DNA of 64,000 bases from Shewanella litoralis (lineage in GTDB: Bacteria; Pseudomonadota; Gammaproteobacteria; Enterobacterales; Shewanellaceae), in NCBI RefSeq assembly GCF_009828585.1, contig NZ_WSRZ01000001.1, positions 113,382 through 177,381 of the forward strand, given 5' to 3'. The notes below the pieces were generated by a model, which was not told where the DNA came from, did not search any database, and saw only the letters and a list, made by a program, of their open reading frames with translations. This document shows, piece by piece, positions 1 to 9,977 of this stretch; positions within the stretch are counted from its first letter, which is position 1, and each line of letters starts with the position of its first letter. The translations under genes and the position numbers were made by a program.

Positions 1-412
1 TCTCAGGTTCGCAAGACTTGGCGTTATTAAAACCATTTTTAGACGTTAACTTCAGCGTGTTCTCTGAACCTGTTGCCTTATACACCACCAGTCGTAGTCG
101 TTTAGAAACTGAGTCAACCCAGGCGGCTCAAGATCTTAATAACTTGATGATTAGTGATATACCGTGGTTAATGCGTCCAAGCAGCGAAACGCAAATGGTG
201 TCTGAGTTATGGAGCTCCTGGAACAACAGCCAAAAACGACTCTATGTGATGGGATTTGACTCACTTGAGTTAGTCAATCGTTTAGCTCAAATGCGGGCGT
301 TCCCGGGCTATCAATTTATGGGACGTAGCGGTGCATTGTCGGTGAAGTCTAACGGGGTGATTGAGCGCCAGCTGTCGTGGGGCAAATACACTCAAGGACA
401 ACTCAAACCGCT

Positions 413-416
<4 letters not shown>
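1..416 (+). CDS. lpoA: LpoA (YraM/LppC), penicillin-binding protein activator, C-terminal part
   Basis: This is the 3' end of a gene whose start lies before the window; the open frame is already running at base 3 and ends at TGA 414-416. The visible ~137 residues match the C-terminal periplasmic-binding-protein-like lobe of LpoA, including the [20 protein letters not shown] region and the final GRSGALSV segment. LpoA is an outer-membrane lipoprotein that reaches through the peptidoglycan to stimulate PBP1a; the PBP1a gene mrcA is also in this window at 15017. The stop overlaps the yraN start codon, as in the conserved lpoA-yraN-diaA-dolP cluster. The lipoprotein signal and N-terminal TPR domain cannot be seen here. 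Confidence 0.9.
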
Positions 417-1459
<1,043 letters not shown>

Positions 1460-1460
<1 letters not shown>

Positions 1461-2029
1461 TGAATAGATTATTCGTCGTCTCTGTATTTGCATTACTGCT
1501 TCAAGGGTGTGCTGGTGCCGTTATGGTTGGTGCTGTGAGCGGTGCTAAAATGGCAAATGATGAACGCAGCATGAGTACGCAAATCAGCGACACCAATGCT
1601 GACTTTACGATTGCGAGCGCCTTGTCTAAATACGATGACTTGAATAATCAAACCAATATCGCTGCTGTTGTAATGAATAATAATGTATTGATGATTGGCC
1701 AGGCGCCAAACTCAATGCTGCGTGATAAAGCTATTACTGTGGTCCAAGACTTACAAATTGGCGGCAAGATACATAATCAAATCCGTATTGGTACGCCAAC
1801 CTCGTTTACCACGCGCAGCAATGACACCTGGGTGACGACCAAAGTAAAAGGGCGCATGCTCAATGAAAAGTCGCTCGACATTACCCGCATTAAAGTGGTT
1901 ACCGAAAATGGCGAAGTATTTTTACTTGGGTTAATTGACCGTAAACAAGCTGATTTAGCGGTTGAGATTGCCCGCAATACTGCCGGTGTGCGTAAAGTAG
2001 TTAAGGTGTTTGAGTACACAGAGCTTTAA
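1460..2029 (+). CDS. dolP: DolP (YraP) outer-membrane BON-domain lipoprotein
   Basis: A 189-residue lipoprotein with a signal peptide and lipobox LQGC, acylated cysteine at position 17. Two BON domains follow, roughly residues 46-112 and 120-189. In E. coli DolP (formerly YraP) sits in the outer membrane, binds phospholipid, and supports envelope integrity and BAM function. The start ATG overlaps the diaA stop by one base, so it is probably translated from the same message. A strong hairpin with a T run follows at 2055-2083. Length and position in the lpoA-yraN-diaA-dolP cluster fit the family. Confidence 0.9.
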
Positions 2030-2054
2030 CCTCATCTACGCTATGCCATTATTG

Positions 2055-2083
2055 AAAAGCCATCGACAATCGATGGCTTTTTT
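2055..2083 (+). terminator. rho-independent terminator after dolP
   Basis: A perfect 12-bp inverted repeat (AAAAGCCATCGA / TCGATGGCTTTT) around a 3-base loop, ending in six T residues, lies 26 bases after the dolP stop. Confidence 0.9.
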
Positions 2084-2089
2084 ATGGAT

Positions 2090-2116
2090 AAAAAACCAGT
2101 GAATCATCACTGGCTT
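2090..2116 (-). terminator. rho-independent terminator after trpS
   Basis: Read on the minus strand, CCAGTGA-TGAT-TCACTGG is followed by TTTTTTAT. It lies 21 bases after the trpS stop. Together with the dolP terminator it insulates the two convergent operons. Confidence 0.8.
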
Positions 2117-2136
2117 TAGGTAATTATCGACTTGGG

Positions 2137-3135
2137 TTACACAATCAAACCAATTTTTTCGTAAACCTTTTTAATGGTCACTTCTGCACGCGCTTGGGCT
2201 TTTTCAGCGCCGTCTGCCATGACTTGTCTTAAAAATACATCATCAGCGCGGTATTCTTTAAAGCGTGCTTGTAATGGATCTAGCATGCCAACAACAGCTT
2301 CACCGGTCGCCACTTTCAAATGGCCATACATCTTGCCTTCAAACTCAGCTTCTAACGACGCAATAGATTGCCCAGTACAGCCAGACATTAAACTCAGCAA
2401 GTTAGACACACCTGGCTTTTGCTCGATATCAAAACGCACGACTGGCGGCTCTTCACTGTCGGTCATGGCTTTTTTCACTTTCTTTAAAATCGCTTTAGGA
2501 TCTTCAAGGAGCCCAATGACGTTATTGCGGTTGTCATCTGACTTAGACATTTTCTTCAATGGGTCTTGCAGCGACATCACCTTAGCGCCATGCTCAGGAA
2601 TAAACGGTTCAGGAATGGTAAAGGTATCGCCATAAGCGTTATTGAAGCGAGTAGCGATATCGCGCGTTAACTCTAAATGTTGCTTTTGGTCCTGGCCGAC
2701 GGGGATTTCGTTGGCTTGGTATAGCAAAATATCGGCCGCCATTAATACTGGGTAACCGTATAAGCCGACGTTAATGTTATTGGCGTGTTTTTGCGACTTG
2801 TCTTTAAACTGGGTCATGCGGTTTAGCTCGCCCATTTGGGTGTAGCAATTTAACGCCCAGCCTAATTGAGTGTGCTGCGGTACTTGTGATTGAATAAACA
2901 CAGTGCTTTTTTTCGGGTCAACACCACAAGCAAGGTATAGCGCCAGAGTGTCTAAACACGCCTCACGCAGTTTTTGTGGGTCTTGACGAACCGTAATGGC
3001 ATGTAAATCTACAACGCAGTATAAGCAATCATGGCTATCTTGCATGGCAACCCATTGACGTAGTGCGCCCATATAATTACCTATGGTTAATTCGCCTGAT
3101 GGCTGTGCACCGCTGAGAACTATGGGTTTGGTCAT
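2137..3135 (-). CDS. trpS: tryptophanyl-tRNA synthetase
   Basis: A 332-residue class Ic aminoacyl-tRNA synthetase that charges tRNA-Trp in the cytoplasm. The HIGH-type signature appears as TIGN at residues 17-20 and the KMSKS loop is intact at 195-199. The length is normal for bacterial TrpRS. It is the last gene of the block dam-rpe-gph-trpS and is followed by its own terminator. No leader peptide or T-box is visible upstream; the gap to gph is only 37 bases, so it is probably co-transcribed. Confidence 0.97.
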   Translation of the reverse strand: MTKPIVLSGAQPSGELTIGNYMGALRQWVAMQDSHDCLYCVVDLHAITVRQDPQKLREACLDTLALYLACGVDPKKSTVFIQSQVPQHTQLGWALNCYTQMGELNRMTQFKDKSQKHANNINVGLYGYPVLMAADILLYQANEIPVGQDQKQHLELTRDIATRFNNAYGDTFTIPEPFIPEHGAKVMSLQDPLKKMSKSDDNRNNVIGLLEDPKAILKKVKKAMTDSEEPPVVRFDIEQKPGVSNLLSLMSGCTGQSIASLEAEFEGKMYGHLKVATGEAVVGMLDPLQARFKEYRADDVFLRQVMADGAEKAQARAEVTIKKVYEKIGLIV

Positions 3136-3172
3136 GTGTTTTATTGCTCCAGATTATCTTATAAAATTCAAA

Positions 3173-3865
3173 TTATTGAGAAAGTAAGTATTGCGCTATG
3201 TCGGCAAAGTTTTCGCATACCGCATTCGGTTCACTTAAGCCGATATCTTCGCCGTAGTTATAGCCGTAGGTCAAGCCAATCGACATGACATTTGCGGCTT
3301 TAGCGGCCAAAATATCATTCTTTGAGTCGCCAACCATCAGCAATTGTGTGCTATCTAATTGCCATTGTTGTAATAAATGTTGTAGCGGCATTGGATCGGG
3401 TTTCATTTTAGCCAGTGAGTCGCCGCCTAATACCTCAGAAAATAACCCATCAAGGCCAAATGCAGTTAACAACGGTACGGTAAAACGGTACGGTTTATTG
3501 GTCACTACAGCCAGCTTATAACCCGCCTGCTTTAGCTGTTGCAATACAGTAAGCACATCTGAATATAAACGACTGTGTTGCTGTAAGTGCTCACCATAAT
3601 GATGCATAAAGCGCGGCATAACTTGCTCAAGTTTTATTTGCAGCGCCGCGCTGTCCTCAGCAATTGATAAGGCATGACTTAATGCTCTTTGCATCAACAC
3701 CTGCGCACCATTACCGACCCAACTGCGCACTAGCTCGTCCGACACTTCGGCTAAATGGCACTCAACTAAAGTGGCATTGGTCGCGGCAGCTAAATCTGGC
3801 ACGCTATCAATTAATGTCCCATCTAAATCAAACGCGATGGCTTGTATATTTGCCCATTGACTCAT
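3173..3865 (-). CDS. gph: phosphoglycolate phosphatase, HAD superfamily
   Basis: A 230-residue HAD phosphatase that dephosphorylates 2-phosphoglycolate, for example after DNA repair of oxidative ends. HAD motif I is DLDGT (residues 13-17), motif II VTNK (121-124), the motif III lysine is in KMKPDP (around 153-158), and motif IV is GDSKND (179-184). I choose the ATG at 3865 because a GTGAGG Shine-Dalgarno lies six bases before it; an in-frame GTG at 3877 is part of that Shine-Dalgarno. It sits between rpe and trpS as in many gammaproteobacteria. Confidence 0.93.
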   Translation of the reverse strand: MSQWANIQAIAFDLDGTLIDSVPDLAAATNATLVECHLAEVSDELVRSWVGNGAQVLMQRALSHALSIAEDSAALQIKLEQVMPRFMHHYGEHLQQHSRLYSDVLTVLQQLKQAGYKLAVVTNKPYRFTVPLLTAFGLDGLFSEVLGGDSLAKMKPDPMPLQHLLQQWQLDSTQLLMVGDSKNDILAAKAANVMSIGLTYGYNYGEDIGLSEPNAVCENFADIAQYLLSQ

Positions 3866-3892
3866 CGGCAACCTCACTTTTGCTAACGTGTA

Positions 3893-4561
3893 TTAAATTT
3901 TGGCCAATTCAGCACGCATTTGATCAACCACAACTTTATAATCTGGCTGATTGAAAATAGCAGAACCGGCAACAAACATATCGGCGCCTGCGGCGGCAAT
4001 TTCAGCGATATTATCCACTTTAACACCGCCATCAACTTCCAGGCGAATATCAAACCCGCTGGCATCAATACGCGCGCGTACCTGGCGTAATTTGTCGAGT
4101 GTTGATGGGATAAATGACTGCCCACCAAAACCTGGATTCACTGACATCAATAAAATGACATCTAATTTATCCATCACATGATCAAGGTAATGCAGTGGCG
4201 TCGCTGGATTAAACACCAAACCCGCTTTACAGCCTGACTCTTTAATCAATTGTAATGTGCGGTCGATATGCTCAGATGCTTCAGGATGGAAAGTAATGAT
4301 CGATGCACCCGCTTTAGCAAAATCTGGAATGATACGATCGACCGGTTTAACCATAAGATGCACATCAATATCTGCTGTGATCCCATATTTACGTAAAGCC
4401 GTACAAACCATAGGTCCAATGGTGAGGTTAGGTACATAATGATTGTCCATCACATCAAAATGAACCACGTCAGTGCCGGCATCTAATACCGCTTGTACAT
4501 CATCACCTAAACGGGCGAAATCGGCAGACAAAATCGATGGTGCTATTAAAAATGGGCGCAT
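3893..4561 (-). CDS. rpe: ribulose-phosphate 3-epimerase
   Basis: A 222-residue TIM-barrel epimerase interconverting ribulose 5-phosphate and xylulose 5-phosphate in the pentose phosphate pathway. Metal and catalytic residues are visible: the [12 protein letters not shown] segment (H34, D36, D39), the DVHLM histidine near 68, and LEVDGGV near 175. The open frame extends 53 codons upstream, but the ATG at 4561 gives the family-typical [15 protein letters not shown] start, so the extension is not coding. Two + strand genes now separate it from dam, so it must have its own promoter. Confidence 0.95.
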   Translation of the reverse strand: MRPFLIAPSILSADFARLGDDVQAVLDAGTDVVHFDVMDNHYVPNLTIGPMVCTALRKYGITADIDVHLMVKPVDRIIPDFAKAGASIITFHPEASEHIDRTLQLIKESGCKAGLVFNPATPLHYLDHVMDKLDVILLMSVNPGFGGQSFIPSTLDKLRQVRARIDASGFDIRLEVDGGVKVDNIAEIAAAGADMFVAGSAIFNQPDYKVVVDQMRAELAKI

Positions 4562-4976
4562 AATCTTCTCTATTGGCAGATCAAAGTGACGACATTTTAC
4601 CCCTTGCAGCTGCAAGCCTCTAGGTTGAAAAGCTAAAAAAGCACATAGAGTAGCGGATATTTGTCGAAAAATAGACCGGAAGTCGGATTTGTTGTTTTTT
4701 ACTGATAAAGCAGTGTTCAATATCTAAGCTATTTTGCTATAATAAAATATGTTACTTATTATGTCAGTTTTCAACGCAGCACAAATTTGCAACTGAGTGA
4801 ACATAAAATACAATTGTGAATATGAGCCACTCTATATTTGATACTAGATACTAGATACTAGATACTAGATACTAGAGATTGAATATTACAGTCGTCCTAC
4901 AAACCATAAACTTCACGCGGGTTTGTTGCGATAAATATTCAGGCGCCGAGCATAATCCACGGATAGGGTAACCCTT
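4562..4976. other. 415-base intergenic region between rpe and the orphan gene at 4977
   Basis: This gap holds the divergent promoters of rpe (minus) and the small gene at 4977 (plus). A TATAAT hexamer at 4738-4743 reads on the + strand with only a weak -35. A heptanucleotide tandem repeat lies at 4840-4874, and an 11-base palindrome AGGGTAACCCT lies just before the ATG at 4977. No coding frame here looks real. Confidence 0.5.
4840..4874. repeat. heptanucleotide tandem repeat (GATACTA)5
   Basis: Five perfect, uninterrupted copies of the 7-base unit GATACTA lie about 100 bases upstream of the + strand gene at 4977. The unit is not a multiple of three and lies outside coding sequence. Such arrays can change copy number by slipped-strand pairing, so it is a candidate variable locus that could alter promoter spacing. 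Confidence 0.95.
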
Positions 4977-5348
4977 ATGGTTAAGCAATTATTAAGCAAG
5001 ATATCTGGTCGTGATGGTAAATTTTTACCAACACCGGTTTATGCTGTATTTGCAACGTCAGCTTGTGCGCTGCTCATTAGCCAAGTCATGATGGCAAATG
5101 AAGCGGAAACAGCAAGCACTAAAGCCTGTGTATGCGACAGTAACAATAGCTACAATGCCAGTTTACCAAGCAGTCATCCTGCGAACCGTTGTGCAGAGCA
5201 ATCAGATAATGTCAGTTGGGGTAACTGGGTAACAGGCAATAGCCGTTCTAGCCAATTTCATTTTATCGATTTACTGGAACTCATTCACGGTCATAAAGAT
5301 AAGCCACTGCAAGATATGCCAACCTCTAGCAGCCCCGAAAAAATATAA
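4977..5348 (+). CDS. hypothetical single-pass membrane protein
   Basis: I do not recognise this 123-residue protein. It has a positively charged start (residues 1-17), one hydrophobic segment around residues 20-40 that could be a membrane anchor or an uncleaved signal, and then a polar, presumably periplasmic, tail. The tail carries three cysteines (two in the CVC motif near 51-53 and one near 72). It is transcribed opposite to its neighbours dam and rpe and is followed after five bases by a DUF2970 gene. No catalytic motif is evident. The ATG at 4977 is the only reasonable start. Confidence 0.6.
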   Translation: MVKQLLSKISGRDGKFLPTPVYAVFATSACALLISQVMMANEAETASTKACVCDSNNSYNASLPSSHPANRCAEQSDNVSWGNWVTGNSRSSQFHFIDLLELIHGHKDKPLQDMPTSSSPEKI

Positions 5349-5353
5349 TTACC

Positions 5354-5533
5354 ATGTCTTTCTGGCGAGTTTTCACTAGCACCGTTGCCGCATTTTTTGG
5401 TGTGCAAACAGAACAAAATCGTCAAAAAGATTTCCAGTCACATTCGCCGCTACCTTTTATTATTATGGGCATCATTTTAGCCATTGGCTTAGTGCTAACG
5501 TTAATATTGATCGTCAACCAGGTATTGAGTTAA
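5354..5533 (+). CDS. DUF2970 family small membrane protein
   Basis: A 59-residue protein. It begins with MSFWRVFTSTVAAFFGVQ, contains NRQKDF, and ends with a single hydrophobic helix (about residues 35-57). The pattern FWxVxxSxxAAFFGVQ-xxNRxxDF followed by one transmembrane helix is that of the DUF2970 family, whose function is unknown. It lies five bases after the gene at 4977, so the two are probably one transcript. The stop is 26 bases from the convergent dam stop. No strong Shine-Dalgarno is visible, which suggests translational coupling. Confidence 0.8.
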   Translation: MSFWRVFTSTVAAFFGVQTEQNRQKDFQSHSPLPFIIMGIILAIGLVLTLILIVNQVLS

Positions 5534-5559
5534 CTGTACCATTCCCACAAATTTAATTG

Positions 5560-6396
5560 CTAATCGTCGTGTCGGTAATGGTGATCATATAAGGCCATAA
5601 TTTCATCGACTTTATTACGCGAACTGCCTTTTTGGCTAATATTTCTTTGCACTGAAATCGTCGTAAAAGCCGCGCCACGGTATAATTCACGCGTGAGCGG
5701 AATATCATGATTACTGATTAATACAGGAATATTACGTTCGTGAGCAATATGCCTTGAATGACGCGCGAGCAAGGCTTGATCATCTAAACTAAAACCAGGA
5801 CCTGCATAAGTCGTAAAACTTGCTGTGGTTGATAATGGTGCATATGGCGGGTCGCAATATATCACATCACCGGCATCCGCTAATTCAAACGCTTGCTCAT
5901 AGCTGATGCATTTAAATGTCGCTTTTTTCGCCTTTAGCGCAAAATTACGTATCTCAACTTCAGGAAAATATGGCTTTTTATAAGAGCCAAAAGGCACGTT
6001 AAAGCCGCCTTTACTATTATAACGACATAGGCCGTTAAAACCATGACGGTTCATATACAAAAAATACACCGAACGAATAAACGGATCGCATGTGGCATTA
6101 AACTCTGTACGCACACGATAATAAGCCTCTTTATTATTCATTTCATCGACAAACATCGCCTTGGCCGCTTGAATATAAGCCTCTGGTTGCTGCTTAACAA
6201 TGTCATACAGATTGATTAAATCTTGATTAATATCGCACAGCAAGTAGTGCTCATAATCAGTATTAAGAAAAACCGAACCCGCTCCTACAAAAGGCTCGAT
6301 TAGGCGGTTTCCTGCTGGAAGGTGTTTTGCTAGCTCATCAACGAGTTTATATTTTCCACCCGCCCATTTTAGAAAGGCTCTATGCTTTTTTATCAT
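5560..6396 (-). CDS. dam: Dam, DNA adenine methyltransferase (GATC)
   Basis: A 278-residue N6-adenine methyltransferase of the alpha (Dam) class, which methylates GATC and serves mismatch repair strand choice and replication timing. WAGGK is at residues 11-15, the AdoMet motif FVGAGS at 36-41 and the catalytic DPPY at 182-185. The length and the position next to damX match E. coli. A 289-base gap separates it from damX upstream, so a dam promoter probably lies at 6397-6685; no convincing sequence for it was picked out. Confidence 0.96.
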   Translation of the reverse strand: MIKKHRAFLKWAGGKYKLVDELAKHLPAGNRLIEPFVGAGSVFLNTDYEHYLLCDINQDLINLYDIVKQQPEAYIQAAKAMFVDEMNNKEAYYRVRTEFNATCDPFIRSVYFLYMNRHGFNGLCRYNSKGGFNVPFGSYKKPYFPEVEIRNFALKAKKATFKCISYEQAFELADAGDVIYCDPPYAPLSTTASFTTYAGPGFSLDDQALLARHSRHIAHERNIPVLISNHDIPLTRELYRGAAFTTISVQRNISQKGSSRNKVDEIMALYDHHYRHDD

Positions 6397-6685
6397 GAAT
6401 AGGAACTATGCCAGCAAAATTAAAGCTGATGATTGTACTCTGTTTAATGGTAATTATCATCGGGTAAACTCGATTAAATATCGAGAGATGCATATTAATG
6501 AATCGAGCTAAAAATTTGTTCGGCATTAGGGCGTATTTATTTTTGTTGATAAATCATGCAGTCGGCTATTTTTCTGTCAGACAATCGTAAATGAACGCCG
6601 TTTAGCCTGCTAAATAAGTGAATTTGTGGGCAGTATGACTGGAAAATCGCTACTGCCTGTATGGTTGAGCAAAGATAAACACGCC

Positions 6686-8080
6686 CTAGTCGACTCGTTG
6701 ATAATCAGTTAAATCTGCCCACTTTCTTATCCATGGCGCCGCTAAACGATATTGAGTTTGTATTTGTTTCGATTTAGCTTCTGCTGCCGAGGAAGTGTCA
6801 AAATCCCCAAGAAAAATCACAAATCTTTGCTTATAACTCATAATGTACACATGAGGTTCTTGTGCTAGCTTGGTTAATATTGGCGACAATGAAGACTTAT
6901 CGTTCACGCTAGCAAGCTGTAGCGTAAAACCTTTAATGTTATGCGGCGTATTATCGCGTTCTACAATCTGTTGCGGCTGGCTAATCGCTTGAGGCTGCGC
7001 TTTTGGCAGCTTACCCTGGAATGATAGCCCCTCTACAGAAGAATTAACCACCACATCGGTATGATTATCAATAGGCACAACATCAGGGTCAACGTTAAGG
7101 TCGGTGTCGGCTTGTTTAGCTTCAATCTCTTGCTTTATGAGTAAGTCAGCTTGTTGATTAGCAATCTGTTTAGTTTGTGCTAAAGACCGTTCTGTAAAGT
7201 AAGGCGTTAAATTACGTTCGCCATATCCCAACACGAATGAGTGCGCTTGTTTTCTGAGTTCGGCCTGCGCTGCGGTTAATTCAACTGACGGTGTTGATAT
7301 GTCTAGTGTCGATAATTGTTGATTAATAAACCAACCACTTATCAGCAGAAATAATACCACTACAGCGGAAATCGAAAACTTAACCCACATTGATTTAGGT
7401 TTCTGCATGGCTTCTGGAGACTCTAAGGCTAGCGTTAATAAATCAACAACTTCTTTAGGAGTGCCTAACTGCTTCTCTAATTGCTTATGAATAATTTCCC
7501 GAGGAATAAACGGTGTTTTTTGGCTACGTAATAGTAAGCTTTGATATAAGCCGTCGCGCTCAGCGATGGGGAGTGGCTCTATATTGACTTGCAACAATAA
7601 TGCTCGGGTTTTATCAGCGAGATCCGCTGTTAAACTTCGCCAAAAAATAGGCTCAATGGTCATCGTGACGGCAACAGGTTTACCGGCACAACGTATTTGG
7701 CTCAATAAAATGCATTCCGCCCAAATATCGTTTGGCAGTAAATGAGCATCATCAATAATAATGTGCAACGGTTTATCAAGACTTGATTGGATCCTAAGCA
7801 CGGTATCCATTAAGGGACGTTCGTCATCAAAAATGGGCGCTGAAATTAACTGCACCAATATTTTACGACGAATTTCAGCGCTGTCTGCATGCTGAGGGCA
7901 CAACACAAGAGCTGAATTATAGTCATCGAGCTCACTTGCTAACGCCGCTACAAGTGTCGACTTTCCTGCACCTTTGTCGCCACACAATACCAGTAACTGC
8001 TCACTGTAACTGGCAATATGTTGCAATCGCTGAACTAGCGCTTCCTGAGTGGGTAGTAACAAAAGTCCTGGAGCTGTCAA
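6686..8080 (-). CDS. damX: DamX-like cell-division protein with AAA ATPase and SPOR domains
   Basis: A ~464-residue inner-membrane protein. It has an N-terminal AAA-type ATPase module with Walker A GDKGAGKST (residues 34-42) and a DDAH Walker B-like motif near 120, one transmembrane helix (about 233-253), a Gln-rich periplasmic linker, and a C-terminal SPOR domain (about 384-461) that binds denuded glycans at the septum. E. coli DamX lacks the ATPase module, so this is the longer form seen in several gammaproteobacteria. The start is uncertain: TTG at 8080 lies 14 bases after the aroB stop and gives a protein starting near the ATPase; earlier starts (to 8167) would overlap aroB. Confidence 0.85.
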   Translation of the reverse strand: MTAPGLLLLPTQEALVQRLQHIASYSEQLLVLCGDKGAGKSTLVAALASELDDYNSALVLCPQHADSAEIRRKILVQLISAPIFDDERPLMDTVLRIQSSLDKPLHIIIDDAHLLPNDIWAECILLSQIRCAGKPVAVTMTIEPIFWRSLTADLADKTRALLLQVNIEPLPIAERDGLYQSLLLRSQKTPFIPREIIHKQLEKQLGTPKEVVDLLTLALESPEAMQKPKSMWVKFSISAVVVLFLLISGWFINQQLSTLDISTPSVELTAAQAELRKQAHSFVLGYGERNLTPYFTERSLAQTKQIANQQADLLIKQEIEAKQADTDLNVDPDVVPIDNHTDVVVNSSVEGLSFQGKLPKAQPQAISQPQQIVERDNTPHNIKGFTLQLASVNDKSSLSPILTKLAQEPHVYIMSYKQRFVIFLGDFDTSSAAEAKSKQIQTQYRLAAPWIRKWADLTDYQRVD

Positions 8081-8093
8081 AGTATCACCACAC

Positions 8094-9176
8094 TTATGTT
8101 TGCGCGCGGTTAATAACCTGTTTGAGCAAGTCTTCGCTGACATCTGAAAACACATCAGCCTGACCAATTTGAGTCGGTAATATTAAACGAATTTTGCCAC
8201 CTAACACTTTTTTATCACGGCGCATGTGTTTAATAAAACTGTCAAAATCCATCGACGTAGGCGCGGTAACCGGTAAGTCAAATGCTTGCATGAGCAAGAT
8301 TATTCTCTCTACGTATGCTCCATCGAGTAAGTTTAACTCCTGAGCGGTTTGAGCCGCGAGAATAGTGCCTGCAGCAACGGCCTCACCATGTAGCCAGACT
8401 CCGTAGCCCATTTCAGCTTCAATAGCATGACCAAAAGTATGACCTAGATTAAGCAACGCGCGTACACCTTGCTCGGTCTCATCTTGTTCAACAACATCGG
8501 CCTTAATTTGACAACATTTTGCTATTGCATAAGTTAAGGCATCGGTATCAAGCGCTTTTAATGACTCGACATTTTGCTCAAGCCAGTGAAAGAAGTCTGC
8601 ATCCCAAATAATGCCATATTTGATCACTTCAGCCATACCCGCAGCAAACTCTTTTGCCGGAAGTGTCTTTAAGCATAGCGTATCAATTATGACTGATTTA
8701 GGTTGGTAAAAAGAACCAATCATGTTCTTACCAAGAGGATGGTTAACCGCAGTTTTCCCCCCAACAGATGAATCAACTTGCGAGAGCAATGTTGTCGGAA
8801 CTTGAATAAAGTCAATACCTCGTTGATAACAAGCAGCAGCAAAGCCTGTCATATCACCAACGACACCACCACCGAGCGCAACTAATACTGAGTCTCGAGC
8901 AAAATTATGCTCTAGTAACCCACTAAAAATTAAATCGAGGTGCTGTAAATCTTTATATTTTTCACCGTCAGGCAAAATGACGGTTTCAATAGATGTGCAA
9001 ACACTCATCGCTTGTTGTACCTGTTTCAGGTACAACGGAGCAATGGTATCGTTTGTCACTATTAGGGCTTTTTTATGTTGTAGGTAGCGAGTAAAAACCT
9101 CGCTGTCATTCATCAAATTCTGGCCAATGTAAATGGGGTAACTTCTATCACCTAATTGAACCTGAATCTGTTGCAT
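8094..9176 (-). CDS. aroB: 3-dehydroquinate synthase
   Basis: A 360-residue NAD- and metal-dependent enzyme that converts DAHP to 3-dehydroquinate, the second step of the shikimate pathway. The NAD-binding [13 protein letters not shown] and the substrate-binding [14 protein letters not shown] and [10 protein letters not shown] segments are all present, including the zinc-binding histidines. The length is typical. It lies nine bases after aroK and is followed closely by damX, as in E. coli. Confidence 0.97.
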   Translation of the reverse strand: MQQIQVQLGDRSYPIYIGQNLMNDSEVFTRYLQHKKALIVTNDTIAPLYLKQVQQAMSVCTSIETVILPDGEKYKDLQHLDLIFSGLLEHNFARDSVLVALGGGVVGDMTGFAAACYQRGIDFIQVPTTLLSQVDSSVGGKTAVNHPLGKNMIGSFYQPKSVIIDTLCLKTLPAKEFAAGMAEVIKYGIIWDADFFHWLEQNVESLKALDTDALTYAIAKCCQIKADVVEQDETEQGVRALLNLGHTFGHAIEAEMGYGVWLHGEAVAAGTILAAQTAQELNLLDGAYVERIILLMQAFDLPVTAPTSMDFDSFIKHMRRDKKVLGGKIRLILPTQIGQADVFSDVSEDLLKQVINRAQT

Positions 9177-9185
9177 GTGTTTTAC

Positions 9186-9701
9186 CTAAAAGCCAAGTTG
9201 CTCGATAATTTGGTTTGCGACGATCTTCGCGCTTTGTTCGTCAGTCTTAACAATCACATCTGCAATCTCTTCATACAAAGGATTACGGATTTCAGCTAAG
9301 CTTTCGAGCACTTCACGTGGATCATCTACTTGTAACAACGGACGACGCTTATCACGCTGAGTACGCGCAACTTGCTTGTCTATCGTTGTTTCTAAGTAAA
9401 CAACTATACCTCGAGCAGAAAGATAATTGCGGATATCTTTACTCTGAACAGAACCACCACCTGTTGCGAGAACGATACCTTGCCTTTCTGAAAGATCAGC
9501 GATGACTTGAGCTTCACGACGACGGAAACCCTCTTCACCTTCAACATCAAACACCCAGGCAATATCTGCACCGGTACGTTGTTCAATCTCGTGATCTGAA
9601 TCGTGGAAATCTAAATGCAGCATTTGTGCCAGATGGCGACCAATTGTGCTTTTACCTGCGCCCATAGGGCCTACCAGAAAAATATTACGTTTTTCAGCCA
9701 T
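9186..9701 (-). CDS. aroK: shikimate kinase I
   Basis: A 171-residue P-loop kinase phosphorylating shikimate. Walker A is GPMGAGKST (residues 11-19), the shikimate-binding DSD follows near 34-36, and the GGGSV loop is near residue 80. The lid contains the RDKRRPLL arginines. Size and position upstream of aroB identify AroK rather than AroL. A terminator in the 276-base gap to pilQ suggests aroK starts a separate transcript. Confidence 0.96.
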   Translation of the reverse strand: MAEKRNIFLVGPMGAGKSTIGRHLAQMLHLDFHDSDHEIEQRTGADIAWVFDVEGEEGFRRREAQVIADLSERQGIVLATGGGSVQSKDIRNYLSARGIVVYLETTIDKQVARTQRDKRRPLLQVDDPREVLESLAEIRNPLYEEIADVIVKTDEQSAKIVANQIIEQLGF

Positions 9702-9915
9702 TTCGTATACGTCTGAATCTTATATGGAAGAATGCCTTATCGACTTAAACTCAAGCCGACCTATAATTTAACCTTGCTCTAATGAGACTTGACGAAGGAT
9801 TATCTCAGTTAAGGGCTATTACTTGCAAGCCATCGTCGCTATTTATACTGATTTAATTAATTTACGCCATAAAACAGCTCTAATCACTGCCCACTATGGC
9901 AGGATAAAAGGCAAT

Positions 9916-9945
9916 AAAAAACCAGCTAATTGCAGCTGGTTTTTT
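9916..9945 (-). terminator. rho-independent terminator after pilQ
   Basis: On the minus strand, AAACCAGCTG-CAATT-AGCTGGTTTTTT forms a stem with a T run 33 bases after the pilQ stop. It separates pilMNOPQ from aroK. Confidence 0.85.
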
Positions 9946-9977
9946 CACTCAAAATAAGCCAAGGGTTTTGATTTGGC

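Noticed and set aside
2174-2635. 153-codon + strand frame opposite trpS
   Set aside because: It is antisense to a strongly conserved gene and has Ser/Cys-rich shadow composition.
4840-4874. CRISPR array
   Set aside because: Units of seven bases are directly contiguous with no spacers; this is a simple tandem repeat.
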